Source: CAZJFH01 sp964545205 (GTDB lineage Bacteria; Pseudomonadota; Alphaproteobacteria; Rhodospirillales; Magnetospirillaceae). Taken from it: a DNA stretch of 64,000 nt. The position numbers were made by a program, and so were the translations under genes. The stretch is taken from positions 1 through 64,000 of the forward strand of contig CAZJFH010000008.1 of the NCBI GenBank assembly GCA_964545205.1, in the 5' to 3' direction. The notes beneath the pieces were generated by a model, which saw only the letters and a list, made by a program, of their open reading frames with translations, was not told where the DNA came from and did not search any database. Positions 1 to 8,966 of the stretch are shown piece by piece. Every line of letters begins with the position of its first letter. The stretch's first letter is position 1.

Positions 1-20
1 AGTGCGACCGCGCCACGTGG

Positions 21-44
21 ATGGCCGGGACTTCGCCCGGCCAT
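21..44. repeat. Short palindrome, family with CCGGCCATGACG tail
   Basis: A perfect 9-bp stem (ATGGCCGGG at 21-29, CCCGGCCAT at 36-44) encloses a 6-nt loop. The arm CCCGGCCATGACG recurs at about 104-116 and again at 31588-31600. This is seen directly. It is probably a dispersed intergenic palindrome; no function is assigned. Confidence 0.55.
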
Positions 45-272
45 GACGACTTCAAGGGCCGGATACGCCGCTCCGAACTTGAATCGGACAGCCGTGGGAC
101 GAGCCCGGCCATGACGGGCGCAGGTGCTTGAGCTTTTTGCACCACGCTCCGAAGGCGGGCATCGATTTTCCAGAGGCGGCTGGGAGCGTGGGGCGGCCTG
201 CGCGTCCCGGTGAGTACGCCCGCCTCCGCGGGGGCGACGGTCCGGGGCGCTCCCCGGAATTCCGCGACGGCC

Positions 273-305
273 CAAAAAAACAAGCGCCGCGAGCGGCGCT
301 TGTTT
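273..305 (-). terminator. Rho-independent terminator of hup
   Basis: An inverted repeat, ACAAGCGCCGC then GAG then its complement ending at 302, forms an 11-bp stem with a 3-nt loop. On the minus strand it is followed by a run of seven T residues (A residues at 274-280 on the plus strand). It lies about 70 bp beyond the hup stop codon, the expected place for its terminator. Confidence 0.8.
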
Positions 306-374
306 CAGTCTTGATCCGGCCGAACCGGCGCCCGGCCACCACGGCGGCCGGGCCGGTCCTTGGGCGCGAGCCAA

Positions 375-650
375 TCAGCCGTTGACGGCGTCCTTGAGCT
401 GCGAGCCGGGCTTGAACTTGACCTGCTTGGCAGCGGCGATCTTGATGGTCTCGCCGGTGCGGGGATTCTTGCCTTCGCGCGCGGCGCGCTCGGCCACGTC
501 GAAGGAGCCGAAGCCGATGAGCTTCACGTCCTCGCCCTTCTTGAGGGCACCAGTGATGGTGTCGAAGATGGCATCGACGGCCTTGGCCGCGTCACCCTTG
601 CTCAGCCCGGAGGCCTCGGAAACGGCGGCGACGAGTTCGCTCTTGTTCAT
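375..650 (-). CDS. hup: HU family DNA-binding protein
   Basis: A 91-residue histone-like protein that binds and bends DNA as a dimer in the nucleoid. The N-terminus MNKSELVAAV, the GFGSF motif near residue 47 and the arm signature RxGxNPxTGE near residues 58-68 are diagnostic of the HU/IHF family. The length is typical for HU. The absence of an extended IHF-like N-terminus and the homodimer-type sequence favour HU over IHF. An AGGGAA sequence lies upstream of the ATG. The gene is monocistronic, with its own strong terminator, and mfd lies just upstream on the same strand. Confidence 0.95.
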   Translation of the reverse strand: MNKSELVAAVSEASGLSKGDAAKAVDAIFDTITGALKKGEDVKLIGFGSFDVAERAAREGKNPRTGETIKIAAAKQVKFKPGSQLKDAVNG

Positions 651-722
651 GTCGGTTCCCTGTAGTCGACCAATGCGCAGCCACTTAAACCGGAAACCCG
701 GGCTTCGTCCAGCCCCAAATCC

Positions 723-3700
723 TCAGCCGGACGCCAGTTTCGCCAGATTCGCCATCAGGTGTTGCAGCCCGCGCACGCGGGCTTCCGGCTCGTCCCAGGC
801 CCGCATGTAGACCAGCTTGTGGTCGGGCCGCAGCTTGACGGTGCCGAGTTGCTGGCTGATGAACTGCACCAGGCCGGCCGGATTGGCGAAGCTGTTGTCG
901 CGGAACGTCAGCACCGCGCCCTTCGGCCCGGCATCGACCTTCTCGACCCCGGCGGCGCGGCACAACGCCTTCAGCGCCACGATTTCCAGCAGGTTCTCGA
1001 CCTCGGGCGGCAGCTTGCCGAAACGGTCGATCAGCTCGGCGGCGAAGGCGTCGACCTCCTGCCGGTCGAGCAGCGTGCCGATGCGCCGGTACAGGCCGAG
1101 ACGCACCGACAGGTCGGCGACGTATTCCTCGGGGATCAGCACCGGCGTGCCGATGGTGATCTGCGGCGACCACTCCTCGGCCTGGGCATCGGTCAGGCCG
1201 CCGCGCGCCGCCGCCACCGCCTCCTCCAGCAGCTGCTGGTAAAGCTCGATGCCGACCTCGCGGATGTGGCCCGACTGCTCCTCGCCGAGCAGGTTGCCGG
1301 CGCCGCGGATGTCGAGGTCGTGGCTGGCCAGGCTGAAGCCGGCGCCCAGCGAGTCGAGCTGCTGCATGACCTGCAGCCGCTTCTCGGCCGCCTTGGTCAT
1401 CGGCTTGTCGCCGGGCAGCGTCAGATAGGCGTAGCCGCGCGCCTTCGACCGCCCGACCCGGCCGCGGAGCTGGTAGAGCTGGCTCAGGCCGAACATGTCG
1501 GCGCGATGGATGATCATCGTGTTGACGCTGGGCATGTCGAGGCCGGATTCGATGATGTTGGTCGACAGCAGCACGTCGAACTTGCCCTCGGCGAAGGCGG
1601 CCATCACCTCCTCGAGGTCGTTGGGGGTCAGACGCCCGTGCGCCTGGGCGACCTTGACCTCGGGCACCAGCTTGCGCAGGCGCTCGGCGATCCGGTCCAT
1701 GTCGGCCAGCCGCGGGCAGACGTAGAAGGTCTGGCCCTGGCGGTAGCGCTCGCGCAGGATCGCCTCGCGGATCACCACGCCGTCGAAGGGCAGCACGAAG
1801 GTGCGCACCGCCAGGCGGTCGACCGGCGGCGTCGCGATGACGCTCATCTCGCGCACGCCGGTCAGGGCCAACTGGAGCGTGCGCGGAATCGGCGTCGCCG
1901 TCAGGGTCAGGACATGGACGTCGGACTTGAGCTGCTTCAGCCGCTCCTTGTGGGCGACGCCGAAATGCTGCTCCTCGTCGACGATCAGCAGGCCCAGACG
2001 GGAAATCTGGATGCCCTTGGCCAGCAGCGCGTGGGTGCCGACGACGATGTCGACGGTGCCGTCGGCCAGGCCCTTCTTGACCGCCGTCGCCGCCTTCGGC
2101 TGCACCAGTCGCGACAGCTGCTCGACCCTGACCGGCAGGCCGGCGAAGCGCTCGCGGAAGGTCAGGTAGTGCTGGCGCGCCAGCAGGGTCGTCGGCACCA
2201 CCACGGCGACCTGCATGCCGCTCATCACCGCGACGAAGGCCGCGCGCAGCGCCACCTCGGTCTTGCCGAAGCCGACGTCGCCGCAGATCAGCCGGTCCAT
2301 CGGCTTGCCCGACGAGAGGTCGTTGATCGCGTCCTCGATGGCGCGGAGCTGGTCGTCGGTCTCGGCGTAGGGGAAGCGTGCCGCGAACTCGTCGTAGAGG
2401 CCTTCGGGCGCCTGCAGCGGGTCGGCCGAGCGGAGCTGGCGCTCGGCGGCGATCTTGATCAGCGCCTCGGCCATGTCGCGGATGCGCTTCTTCAGCTTGG
2501 CCTTGCGCGCCTGCCAGGCGGCGCCGCCGAGCTTGTCGAGCTGCACGCCGGCCTGCTCCGAGCCGTAGCGCGACAGCGTGTCGATGTTCTCGACCGGGAC
2601 GTAGAGCCGCTCGTTGTCGGCGTAGAGGATGCGCAGGCAGTCGTGCGGCGCGCCGGCGACGTCCAGCGTCACCAGCCCGTCGTACTGGCCGATGCCGTGC
2701 TCGACATGGACCACGAGGTCGCCCTCGGACAGCGCCGACGCTTCGGCGAGGAACTGCTCGGCGCGGCGCTTCTTGCGCCGCTGCGGCCGCACCAGGCGGT
2801 CGCCGAGCACGTCCTGCTCCGAGACCACCGCCAGTTCGGGCGTCGCGAAGCCGCGCTCCAGCGCCAGGGCCAGCAGGCCGAGGCAGCCGGGCTTGAGCTC
2901 GTCGACCTGCGACCAGTCGTCGAGCGACCGCATCTCCTTGATTCCGTGCTCGCGCATGACATGCGCCAGGCGGTCGCGCGAACCGGTGCTGTAGCAGGCC
3001 AGCACCGTGCGGCGCCTGGCCTTCGCCTCCTCGCCGACATAGGCCTGCAGCGCGTCGTAGACGCTCATGCCCGGCTGGGCGCGGACGTCGGCGAAGTCGC
3101 GGCCCGGCCGGCCGGCGAGGTCGACGGTCGTCTCGCCCTCGGGCGCCGCGAACGGCCAGAACACCGCCGTCGGCCGCGCCGCCAGCAGGCGGTCCCACTC
3201 CCCGCTCTCGAGATACAGCAGCTTCGGCGGGATCGGGTTGTAGATGCCGCCGGCGTCGACGACGCCGCCGGAGCTGATCGAGCGCCGCGCCTCGTAGTAT
3301 TCGGCGATCTGCTCCCGCCGGGCGTCGCGCGCCTCCTCGGCCTGGTGGTCGAGGGTGACGACGCAGTCCGGCAGATAGGCGAACAGCGTGTCGAGGCCGT
3401 CGTGGAACAGCGGCAGCCAGTGCTCCATGCCGACGTATTTCTGGCCGGCCGAGATCGCCGCGTACAGCGCGTCGTCGACCGAGGAGGCGCCGAACAGCTC
3501 GCGGTAGCCGGCGCGGAACCGCTGGATCGCCGCCTCGTCGAGCATGACCTCGCTCATCGGCTTGAGCTCCAGCGCCTCCAGGCTGCCGGTCGAGCGCTGG
3601 GTCATCGGGTCGAAGCTGCGGATCTGGTCGACCTCGTCGCCGAACAGGTCGATGCGCAAGGGCTCGGGCGTGCCCGGCGGATAGAGGTCGACGATGCCGC

Positions 3701-4211
3701 CGCGCACCGCGTATTCGCCGGGCTCCATCACCGTGTCGGAGCGGGCGTAGCCGTTGCGGCCGAGGAAACCGACCAGGCCGTCGATGTTCAGCGGCGCGCC
3801 GACCCTGGTCAGGAAGCTCGCCTCCAGGAAGGCCCGGGGCATCGGCACCCGCTGCATCAGCGCCGCGACGGTGGTCACGACCACGCGCGGCGCCGCGCCG
3901 GGCGGACGCGGCTGGGCCAGCCGGGTCAGGGTGTCGATGCGGCTGGCGACGATGTCGACGTTGGGGCCGACGCGGTCGTAGGGCACGCAGTCCCAGGCCG
4001 GGAACTCCAGCACCTCCAGGCCCGGCGCGTAGAAGGCGAGCTGCTCGGCGAGGCGCGCCATGCGCTGGTCGTCGCGGGCGACGTGCAGCACGTCGGCGAC
4101 GCCGCCGTCGCGGGCCAGGCGGGCCAGCAGCAGGGCGTCGAAACCCTCGGGCACCCCGGCCAGCAGGGTGCGGCCGGGCTTGTCGAAGATGGCGGGCAGG
4201 GCGACGGTCAA
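723..4211 (-). CDS. mfd: Transcription-repair coupling factor Mfd
   Basis: Mfd removes RNA polymerase stalled at DNA lesions and recruits UvrA. The protein has, in order, a UvrB-like N-terminal module, an RNA-polymerase-interaction domain, a RecG-like helicase core and a C-terminal TRCF domain. Walker A GDVGFGKT lies near residue 645 and the DEEQHFG motif follows. I place the start at a TTG at 4211, whose TTGA overlaps the stop codon of sdhE; this gives about 1162 aa, the usual length. An in-frame ATG at 4262 would extend the protein inside sdhE and is less likely. The sdhE–mfd pair facing recG is a common alphaproteobacterial order. Confidence 0.95.
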   Translation of the reverse strand: MTVALPAIFDKPGRTLLAGVPEGFDALLLARLARDGGVADVLHVARDDQRMARLAEQLAFYAPGLEVLEFPAWDCVPYDRVGPNVDIVASRIDTLTRLAQPRPPGAAPRVVVTTVAALMQRVPMPRAFLEASFLTRVGAPLNIDGLVGFLGRNGYARSDTVMEPGEYAVRGGIVDLYPPGTPEPLRIDLFGDEVDQIRSFDPMTQRSTGSLEALELKPMSEVMLDEAAIQRFRAGYRELFGASSVDDALYAAISAGQKYVGMEHWLPLFHDGLDTLFAYLPDCVVTLDHQAEEARDARREQIAEYYEARRSISSGGVVDAGGIYNPIPPKLLYLESGEWDRLLAARPTAVFWPFAAPEGETTVDLAGRPGRDFADVRAQPGMSVYDALQAYVGEEAKARRRTVLACYSTGSRDRLAHVMREHGIKEMRSLDDWSQVDELKPGCLGLLALALERGFATPELAVVSEQDVLGDRLVRPQRRKKRRAEQFLAEASALSEGDLVVHVEHGIGQYDGLVTLDVAGAPHDCLRILYADNERLYVPVENIDTLSRYGSEQAGVQLDKLGGAAWQARKAKLKKRIRDMAEALIKIAAERQLRSADPLQAPEGLYDEFAARFPYAETDDQLRAIEDAINDLSSGKPMDRLICGDVGFGKTEVALRAAFVAVMSGMQVAVVVPTTLLARQHYLTFRERFAGLPVRVEQLSRLVQPKAATAVKKGLADGTVDIVVGTHALLAKGIQISRLGLLIVDEEQHFGVAHKERLKQLKSDVHVLTLTATPIPRTLQLALTGVREMSVIATPPVDRLAVRTFVLPFDGVVIREAILRERYRQGQTFYVCPRLADMDRIAERLRKLVPEVKVAQAHGRLTPNDLEEVMAAFAEGKFDVLLSTNIIESGLDMPSVNTMIIHRADMFGLSQLYQLRGRVGRSKARGYAYLTLPGDKPMTKAAEKRLQVMQQLDSLGAGFSLASHDLDIRGAGNLLGEEQSGHIREVGIELYQQLLEEAVAAARGGLTDAQAEEWSPQITIGTPVLIPEEYVADLSVRLGLYRRIGTLLDRQEVDAFAAELIDRFGKLPPEVENLLEIVALKALCRAAGVEKVDAGPKGAVLTFRDNSFANPAGLVQFISQQLGTVKLRPDHKLVYMRAWDEPEARVRGLQHLMANLAKLASG

Positions 4212-4474
4212 CGCTTCACCAGTTCGAAGTCCTTGAGCATCCGCATGACGTCGGTGTCCCACTGCTCGGGAACCGGCCGGCGGCCGGTGACCCAGTCGTA
4301 GAGGTCGTTGTCGGCCTGGGCGATCAGCGCCTCGAAGCGCGCGACCTGCTGGTCGCTCATCGACGCCAGATGCTCCTCGGCGAAGCGGCCGAAGATGATG
4401 TCGTTCTCGTTCATGCCCATGTGGCGGGCGCGGAACAGGGCGCGCTTGCGGCGGGGGTCGAGATCCATGGCCAT
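4208..4474 (-). CDS. sdhE: FAD assembly factor SdhE
   Basis: A small protein (88 aa) of the SdhE/CptB family, which helps attach FAD covalently to the flavoprotein subunit of succinate dehydrogenase. The family pattern is visible: a basic N-terminal helix followed by MGMNENDIIFGRFAE, then a second helical part with DNDLYDWVTG near residues 56-65. The canonical RGxxE is represented by MGMNE, so the Arg is replaced. A GAGAAG sequence precedes the ATG at 4474; a second in-frame ATG lies two codons later. The stop codon overlaps the TTG start of mfd, which implies translational coupling. Confidence 0.85.
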   Translation of the reverse strand: MAMDLDPRRKRALFRARHMGMNENDIIFGRFAEEHLASMSDQQVARFEALIAQADNDLYDWVTGRRPVPEQWDTDVMRMLKDFELVKR

Positions 4475-4605
4475 CGCTTCTCGTAACGGGAGGCTACGAT
4501 ATAAAGCCTCGACCCCGCTCTGTCAGCCGCCCATCGGGCGTGCGGCGTTTTCCGGCTGGCGGCGGTTGCGACGCCGTGGCACTTTTCCGCCGGGAGGGAC
4601 GAGCC

Positions 4606-4989
4606 ATGCCGCATATCCGCATCGAGACCCTGGCCGGCTGGGCCGGCGCGCGCCGCGCCGAGGTGATGGACGCCGTGCAGCGCGCCCTGGTCGAGGCCTT
4701 GCGGCTGCCGGCCGGCGAGCGCCACATGCTGTTGCAGGAGCACGACCCCGCCTGCTGGGCGCTGCCGTCGACGCACGGCCCGCGCTATACCCGGATCGAG
4801 ATCGCGATGTTCCCCGGCCGCTCGACCGACGCCAAGCGGCGGCTGTACCAGGCGCTGGTGCGCGCGCTGGAGGGCGTCGGCGTGCCGGCCGGCGACGTCG
4901 AGGTCGTGCTGCTGGAGATCGCGCGCGAGAACTGGGGCCTGCGCGGCGGCCAGGCGGCCTGCGACATCGACTTCGCGAAACAGGGATAA
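4606..4989 (+). CDS. Tautomerase family protein
   Basis: A 127-residue protein beginning Met-Pro, so that removal of Met would expose the catalytic N-terminal proline of the 4-oxalocrotonate tautomerase superfamily. The N-terminal beta strand PHIRIETLAGW and the following amphipathic helix fit that fold. At about twice the length of the minimal tautomerases it belongs to the longer subgroup. The ATG at 4606 follows a GGGAGGGAC ribosome binding site. Its TAA overlaps the ATG of recG (TAATG). The substrate cannot be told from sequence. Confidence 0.8.
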   Translation: MPHIRIETLAGWAGARRAEVMDAVQRALVEALRLPAGERHMLLQEHDPACWALPSTHGPRYTRIEIAMFPGRSTDAKRRLYQALVRALEGVGVPAGDVEVVLLEIARENWGLRGGQAACDIDFAKQG

Positions 4990-7070
4990 TGCGCCCCGCC
5001 GTCCTCAACCCGCTGTTCGCCGAGGTCACCGTCCTGCCGGGCGTCGGGCCGCGGCTGGGCAAGCTGTTCGAGAAGCTCGGCGCGCCGCGGGTGGTCGACC
5101 TGCTGTGGCACCTGCCCTACGCCATCGTCGACCGCCGCCACGTCACCACCATCGCCGCCGCGCCCGAGGGCCGGATCGCCACCCTTCGCATTGTGGTCGA
5201 ACAACACCTGCCCGGCGGCGCGCCGCGCCGGCCGTACCGCGTGCGCTGCCGCGATTCGACCGGTTTCATTCACCTGGTTTTCTTCCACGCCCGCGAGGAC
5301 TGGCTGGCGAAGATGCTGCCCGTCGGCGCCGAGCGCGTGGTCAGCGGCCTGTTCGAGCGCTTCCACGACGAGGCGCAGATGACCCATCCCGACCATATCG
5401 CGGCCCCCGAGGCGATGGACGAGGTGGCGACGGTCGAGCCGGTGCATCCGCTGACCGCCGGGCTGTCGGGCAAGGTGCTGGGCCGGGCGATCAGGGCCGC
5501 CGTCGAGCGGGCGCCGGTCCTGCCGGAATGGCTCGACCCGGCGCTGAAAGCCCGCGAGGGCTGGCCCGACTGGCGCGCGGCGCTGCAGGCGGCGCACGCG
5601 CCGCAGTCCGAGGCCGAGCTGGCGCCCGAGACGCCGGCGCGCCGCCGGCTCGCCTACGACGAGCTGCTGGCCAACCAGTTGGCGCTGGCGCTGGTGCGCG
5701 CCAGCCTGCGGCGGCTGTCGGGCCGGACCGTCCGCGGCGACGGCAGCCTGCGCGCCAAGGTGACGGCCGCCCTGCCCTTCGCCCTGACCGGCGCCCAGAG
5801 CCGCGCCCTGGCCGAGATCGACGCCGATCTCGCGGCGCCGACGCGCATGCTGCGGCTGCTGCAGGGCGACGTCGGCAGCGGCAAGACGGTGGTGGCGCTG
5901 CTGGCGATGCTGAGCGCCGTCGAGTCCGGCGCCCAGGCGGCGATGATGGCGCCGACCGAAATCCTCGCCCGCCAGCACCTGGCGACCATCCAGCCGCTGG
6001 CCGCGGCCGCCGGGCTCGAGGTGGCGCTGCTGACGGGGCGCGAGAAGGGCCGCAACCGCCAGGCCATCCTCGACGGCATCGCCTCGGGCGAGACGGCGAT
6101 CGCCGTCGGCACCCACGCGCTGTTCCAGGACGACGTCGCCTTCCGCGACCTCGCCGTGGCCGTCGTCGACGAGCAGCACCGCTTCGGCGTCCACCAGCGC
6201 CTGGAGCTGGCGGCGAAGGGCCGCGCCGTCGACATGCTGGTGATGACCGCGACGCCGATCCCGCGCACCCTGACGCTGACCGCCTACGGCGACATGGACG
6301 TCTCGCGCCTCGACGAGAAGCCGCCGGGGCGCAAGCCGGTGCGGACGGTGGCGATGCCGGTCGAGCGCATCGACGAGGTCGTCGGCGCGGTGGGCCGCGC
6401 CATCGGCGCCGGCGCCAAGGTCTACTGGGTGTGCCCGCTGGTCGAGGAATCGGAAAAGATCGACCTCGCCGCCGCCGAGGAGCGCCACGCCCATCTCGCC
6501 GGCGAGTTCTTCGGCCGCGTCGGCCTGGTCCACGGCCGCATGAAGGGCGCCCAGAAGGACGCGGTGATGGCCGGCTTCGCCGACGGCGAGACCGACATCC
6601 TGGTGGCGACGACGGTGATCGAGGTCGGCGTCAACGTCCCCGCCGCCACGGTGATGGTCATCGAGCACGCCGAACGCTTCGGCCTGGCCCAGCTCCACCA
6701 GCTCCGGGGCCGCATCGGCCGCGGCGACAAGGACTCGACCTGCATCCTGCTCTACGGCCATCCGCTGACCGAGACCGCCAAGGCCCGCCTCGCCATCCTG
6801 CGCGAGACCGAGGACGGCTTTCGCATCGCCGAGGAGGATCTGCGCCTGCGCGGCGCCGGCGAGCTGCTCGGCACCAGGCAGAGCGGCCTGCCGCAGTTCA
6901 AGATCGCCGACCTCGCCGCCCACGGCGACCTGCTGGAGACCGCCCGCGCCGACGCCCGCCTGATCCTGGACCGCGACCCCGACCTCGCCGGCGAGCGCGG
7001 CCAGGCGCTGCGGACGCTGCTCTACCTGTGGCAGCGCGATGCGCAGGTGCGGACGATCCGGTCGGGGTGA
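4989..7070 (+). CDS. recG: ATP-dependent DNA helicase RecG
   Basis: RecG drives branch migration and reverses stalled replication forks. The protein (693 aa) has the N-terminal wedge/OB domain that binds branched DNA, then the superfamily-2 helicase core: Walker A GDVGSGKT near residue 293, DEQH near residue 393, the TATPIPRTL motif, and the C-terminal GRIGRG motif. The length matches the family. The start ATG at 4989 overlaps the stop of the tautomerase gene, so the two are probably co-transcribed. Confidence 0.96.
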   Translation: MRPAVLNPLFAEVTVLPGVGPRLGKLFEKLGAPRVVDLLWHLPYAIVDRRHVTTIAAAPEGRIATLRIVVEQHLPGGAPRRPYRVRCRDSTGFIHLVFFHAREDWLAKMLPVGAERVVSGLFERFHDEAQMTHPDHIAAPEAMDEVATVEPVHPLTAGLSGKVLGRAIRAAVERAPVLPEWLDPALKAREGWPDWRAALQAAHAPQSEAELAPETPARRRLAYDELLANQLALALVRASLRRLSGRTVRGDGSLRAKVTAALPFALTGAQSRALAEIDADLAAPTRMLRLLQGDVGSGKTVVALLAMLSAVESGAQAAMMAPTEILARQHLATIQPLAAAAGLEVALLTGREKGRNRQAILDGIASGETAIAVGTHALFQDDVAFRDLAVAVVDEQHRFGVHQRLELAAKGRAVDMLVMTATPIPRTLTLTAYGDMDVSRLDEKPPGRKPVRTVAMPVERIDEVVGAVGRAIGAGAKVYWVCPLVEESEKIDLAAAEERHAHLAGEFFGRVGLVHGRMKGAQKDAVMAGFADGETDILVATTVIEVGVNVPAATVMVIEHAERFGLAQLHQLRGRIGRGDKDSTCILLYGHPLTETAKARLAILRETEDGFRIAEEDLRLRGAGELLGTRQSGLPQFKIADLAAHGDLLETARADARLILDRDPDLAGERGQALRTLLYLWQRDAQVRTIRSG

Positions 7071-7113
7071 GGGTGTCTTGCGGCCGAAGGCCGGATGTGA
7101 GTCACGCGCCGCT

Positions 7114-7171
7114 GCCCTCACCCTCCCAGCCTTCGGCTGGGCCCCTCCCTCTCCCGCGGGCGGGAGAGGGT
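7114..7171. repeat. Dispersed double-hairpin element, copy 1
   Basis: Two hairpins stand side by side after recG: CCCAGCC/GGCTGGG (7125-7131 and 7135-7141) and CCCTCTCCCGC/GCGGGAGAGGG (7147-7157 and 7160-7170). An inverted copy lies at 40010-40060, where the second hairpin is preserved and the first has a different stem but keeps its pairing. It could act as a transcript end or stability element for recG mRNA. Confidence 0.65.
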
Positions 7172-7249
7172 CAGTCATTTCTCGTCACCCCGGCGCACCG
7201 GCGTTGCCCGCCGAATTCCGGGGAGGCGTAACTTTCCCGCCGGTGCGGA

Positions 7250-7522
7250 TCAGCAGGCGTCGTCGTCGGTCTGTTCGTCCAGCTCGTCCTCGTCCTCGTC
7301 GAACAGGACCAGATAGCAGTCCAGATCGTCGTCGCAGGGTTCGAACACGACCTCGAGGCCGTCGGCGTCGATCAGCTCGTCGATCGGATCCAGGTCCCGC
7401 AGCGGCGCCTCGACCCAGGCCGCCAGTTGCGCCGCGGTTGCGGCGGGGAGCGCGATGGCGTCGCGTCGGCTGCGGTGCAGCCCGAATCTTCTGGCGGAGG
7501 GGAAGTCCATGATGGCCTCCAT
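7250..7522 (-). CDS. Small acidic hypothetical protein
   Basis: Encodes 90 residues; I do not recognise a family. The N-terminal half is basic to neutral (FGLHRSRRDAIALP), while the C-terminal third is extremely acidic with many Asp and Glu residues and two Cys (DDDLDCYLVLFDEDEDELD). A GGAG sequence lies 8 nt before the ATG at 7522; a second in-frame ATG is four codons on. Codon choice in the GC-rich third position agrees with coding on this strand. Convergent with recG. The function is unknown. Confidence 0.55.
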   Translation of the reverse strand: MEAIMDFPSARRFGLHRSRRDAIALPAATAAQLAAWVEAPLRDLDPIDELIDADGLEVVFEPCDDDLDCYLVLFDEDEDELDEQTDDDAC

Positions 7523-7621
7523 GACCGTGTCTCCGGATGCCGCCGAACGCGGCCTCTCATGAACGAGAACGGTGGCGGCGACGCTCGGGTTCCCGTTTCG
7601 GTCCGTCCCAGGAGGCGATAC

Positions 7622-8059
7622 TTAAGGAGTCGGAGGGCGCCGCTTCTCGGCGGCCAGGGCGATGACCCGCAGCGCCTCGCCGGACAGCGCATAGGCGTCG
7701 AGAGCGGCCGGATCGACCCAGGCCACCGCGTCGGCGTCGTCGCCGGCCACCGCCTCGCCGGATACCCATTCGGCGAGCAGGTCGACCACCGTGTAGTGCC
7801 AGACGACGGCGCCCTGGTCGTCGCGCTCGATCAGGTCGACGACGGCGACGACGTCGCGCACCGCGATCTCCAGCCCGGCCTCCTCGCGCAGCTCGCGCCG
7901 GGCGGTCTCGGCGACGGTCTCGCCGAGATGCTGCTTGCCGCCGGGCAGCGTCCAGGTGCCCTGCTTCGGCGGCCGGCCGCGCCGCGCCAGCAGCACCTTG
8001 TCGCCGCGCCAGACGACGGCGCCGACGCCGACGACCGGCTGGCGGGGATAGGCGGACAT
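7622..8059 (-). CDS. NUDIX hydrolase
   Basis: A 145-residue single-domain NUDIX protein that would hydrolyse a nucleoside diphosphate linked to another moiety. The Nudix box is complete: GGKQHLGETVAETARREL followed by REEAGLE, around residues 40-64. The preceding VGVGAVVWRGDKVLLARRG strand is typical of MutT/ADP-ribose pyrophosphatase-like members. An AAGGAA ribosome binding site precedes the ATG. The exact substrate cannot be assigned; ADP-ribose or oxidised dNTPs are the usual candidates. Confidence 0.88.
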   Translation of the reverse strand: MSAYPRQPVVGVGAVVWRGDKVLLARRGRPPKQGTWTLPGGKQHLGETVAETARRELREEAGLEIAVRDVVAVVDLIERDDQGAVVWHYTVVDLLAEWVSGEAVAGDDADAVAWVDPAALDAYALSGEALRVIALAAEKRRPPTP

Positions 8060-8101
8060 GGGTGGTTTTCCTTCGACGATCGGCCCTGGGAGCAGATGCT
8101 A

Positions 8102-8131
8102 GAGCATGTTCCGCGCGAACGGAACAAGCTC
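8102..8131. repeat. Interspersed palindrome GAGCATGTTCCG
   Basis: A 12-bp inverted repeat (GAGCATGTTCCG at 8102-8113 and CGGAACAAGCTC at 8120-8131) with one mismatch and a 6-nt loop lies in the 130-bp gap between a PEP-CTERM gene and a NUDIX gene. Palindromes of this kind are frequent in alphaproteobacterial intergenic DNA. It lacks a T run, so it is not called as a terminator. Confidence 0.5.
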
Positions 8132-8192
8132 TGGTGCACCGAAGTGGTCGGGCAAACCCGTCGGGATTCCTGTTGCACGGGACGTTGGAGGA

Positions 8193-8777
8193 TCACGCGT
8201 CCGCCCGGAACCGGGTTCGCCGACCCAAGCCGGCAAGCCCGAGGATACCGGTTGCGAGCAGTCCTGCCGAAAGCGGCTCGGGCACCGGCGCAGCGACAAT
8301 GAGCTCTTTCGATCCGGCGACATCGACCGATCCGTTGTCGGTGACCGCGACCAAAGCCCACACCGGGCGGGAGCACCACCTGAAAAGACCACATCTGAAG
8401 GACCTGGTTCCAACGATCCGGTGCTCGTACTTCTGTTGCGCGAACTCCAGCGTTCCGACGAATTCCACCTCGTACGTCCCGGCGGCCGCGTAGGCGAAGC
8501 TCGTCTGCAGCAGCTGCGAATCCGAGCCGGCGACGACACTGAACGGATCGGACTGCCCGTCTCCGGAATAGAAGGTGCCGGTCCCGCCCGTGAAGTAGGC
8601 CGAGTAGTAGCCGGAATCCGGGGTGATCGAGAAGGACAGCTGGAGATCGGCCGCTCCCCCTGCGGAAATGCCGGACGGCGAAACAGACAGATCGGAAATC
8701 AGCGCCGCACCGGCCGACTGGCCAGCGGCCAGGACAGCGCCCACGGCAAGGGCCATGCCCGACAGGATGTTCCTCAT
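8193..8777 (-). CDS. PEP-CTERM sorting-domain exported protein
   Basis: A 194-residue secreted protein. It begins with a signal peptide (MRNILSGMALAVGAVLAAG, likely cleaved near residue 24) and ends with a PEP-CTERM tripartite signal: VPEP near residue 165, then a hydrophobic helix, then an RR-rich tail. Such proteins are recognised by exosortase (EpsH/XrtA) and are often linked to exopolysaccharide or biofilm. The body is Ser/Gly/Ala-rich with predicted beta strands and no known catalytic motif. No exosortase gene is in this window. The gene appears monocistronic. Confidence 0.8.
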   Translation of the reverse strand: MRNILSGMALAVGAVLAAGQSAGAALISDLSVSPSGISAGGAADLQLSFSITPDSGYYSAYFTGGTGTFYSGDGQSDPFSVVAGSDSQLLQTSFAYAAAGTYEVEFVGTLEFAQQKYEHRIVGTRSFRCGLFRWCSRPVWALVAVTDNGSVDVAGSKELIVAAPVPEPLSAGLLATGILGLAGLGRRTRFRADA

Positions 8778-8966
8778 GATCTAGCCCCGTAATAGCAATG
8801 CGACGATGCAACACACCTCGCAATCGCCATTCCACATGATTGCCATCAGGGCATTAGCTCAACGAGCCCGCCAGGGCGTAAACGCCTCGTTACGCGCGGT
8901 TCGGCATAATGATTTCACCATATCTCTACTTGGCCGGAGGCCGAGTCCGGCGAGTTCATCCGGCGG

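Larger units (their letters stand above)
1..374. other. Intergenic region downstream of hup, repeats only
   Basis: I see no convincing gene here; open frames on both strands are short, Arg/Pro/Gly-rich and lack ribosome binding sites. The stretch holds a palindrome (21-44), a second copy of its right arm near 104-116, one arm of the ATTTTCCAGAG repeat (151-177, compare 34441-34505) and the hup terminator (273-305). It therefore looks like a non-coding spacer that collected dispersed repeats. Confidence 0.6.

Noticed and set aside
759..4301. Very long open frame (over 1100 codons) on the plus strand opposite mfd
   Set aside because: Its translation is a low-complexity mix of Gly, Ala, Arg, Gln, His and Val, without motifs. 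It is an antisense artefact of the high GC content; Mfd on the other strand is certain.
8806..8966. Possible gene in the spacer before the methyltransferase stop codon
   Set aside because: The only open frame continues antisense through the methyltransferase gene; the spacer itself has no RBS-supported start.
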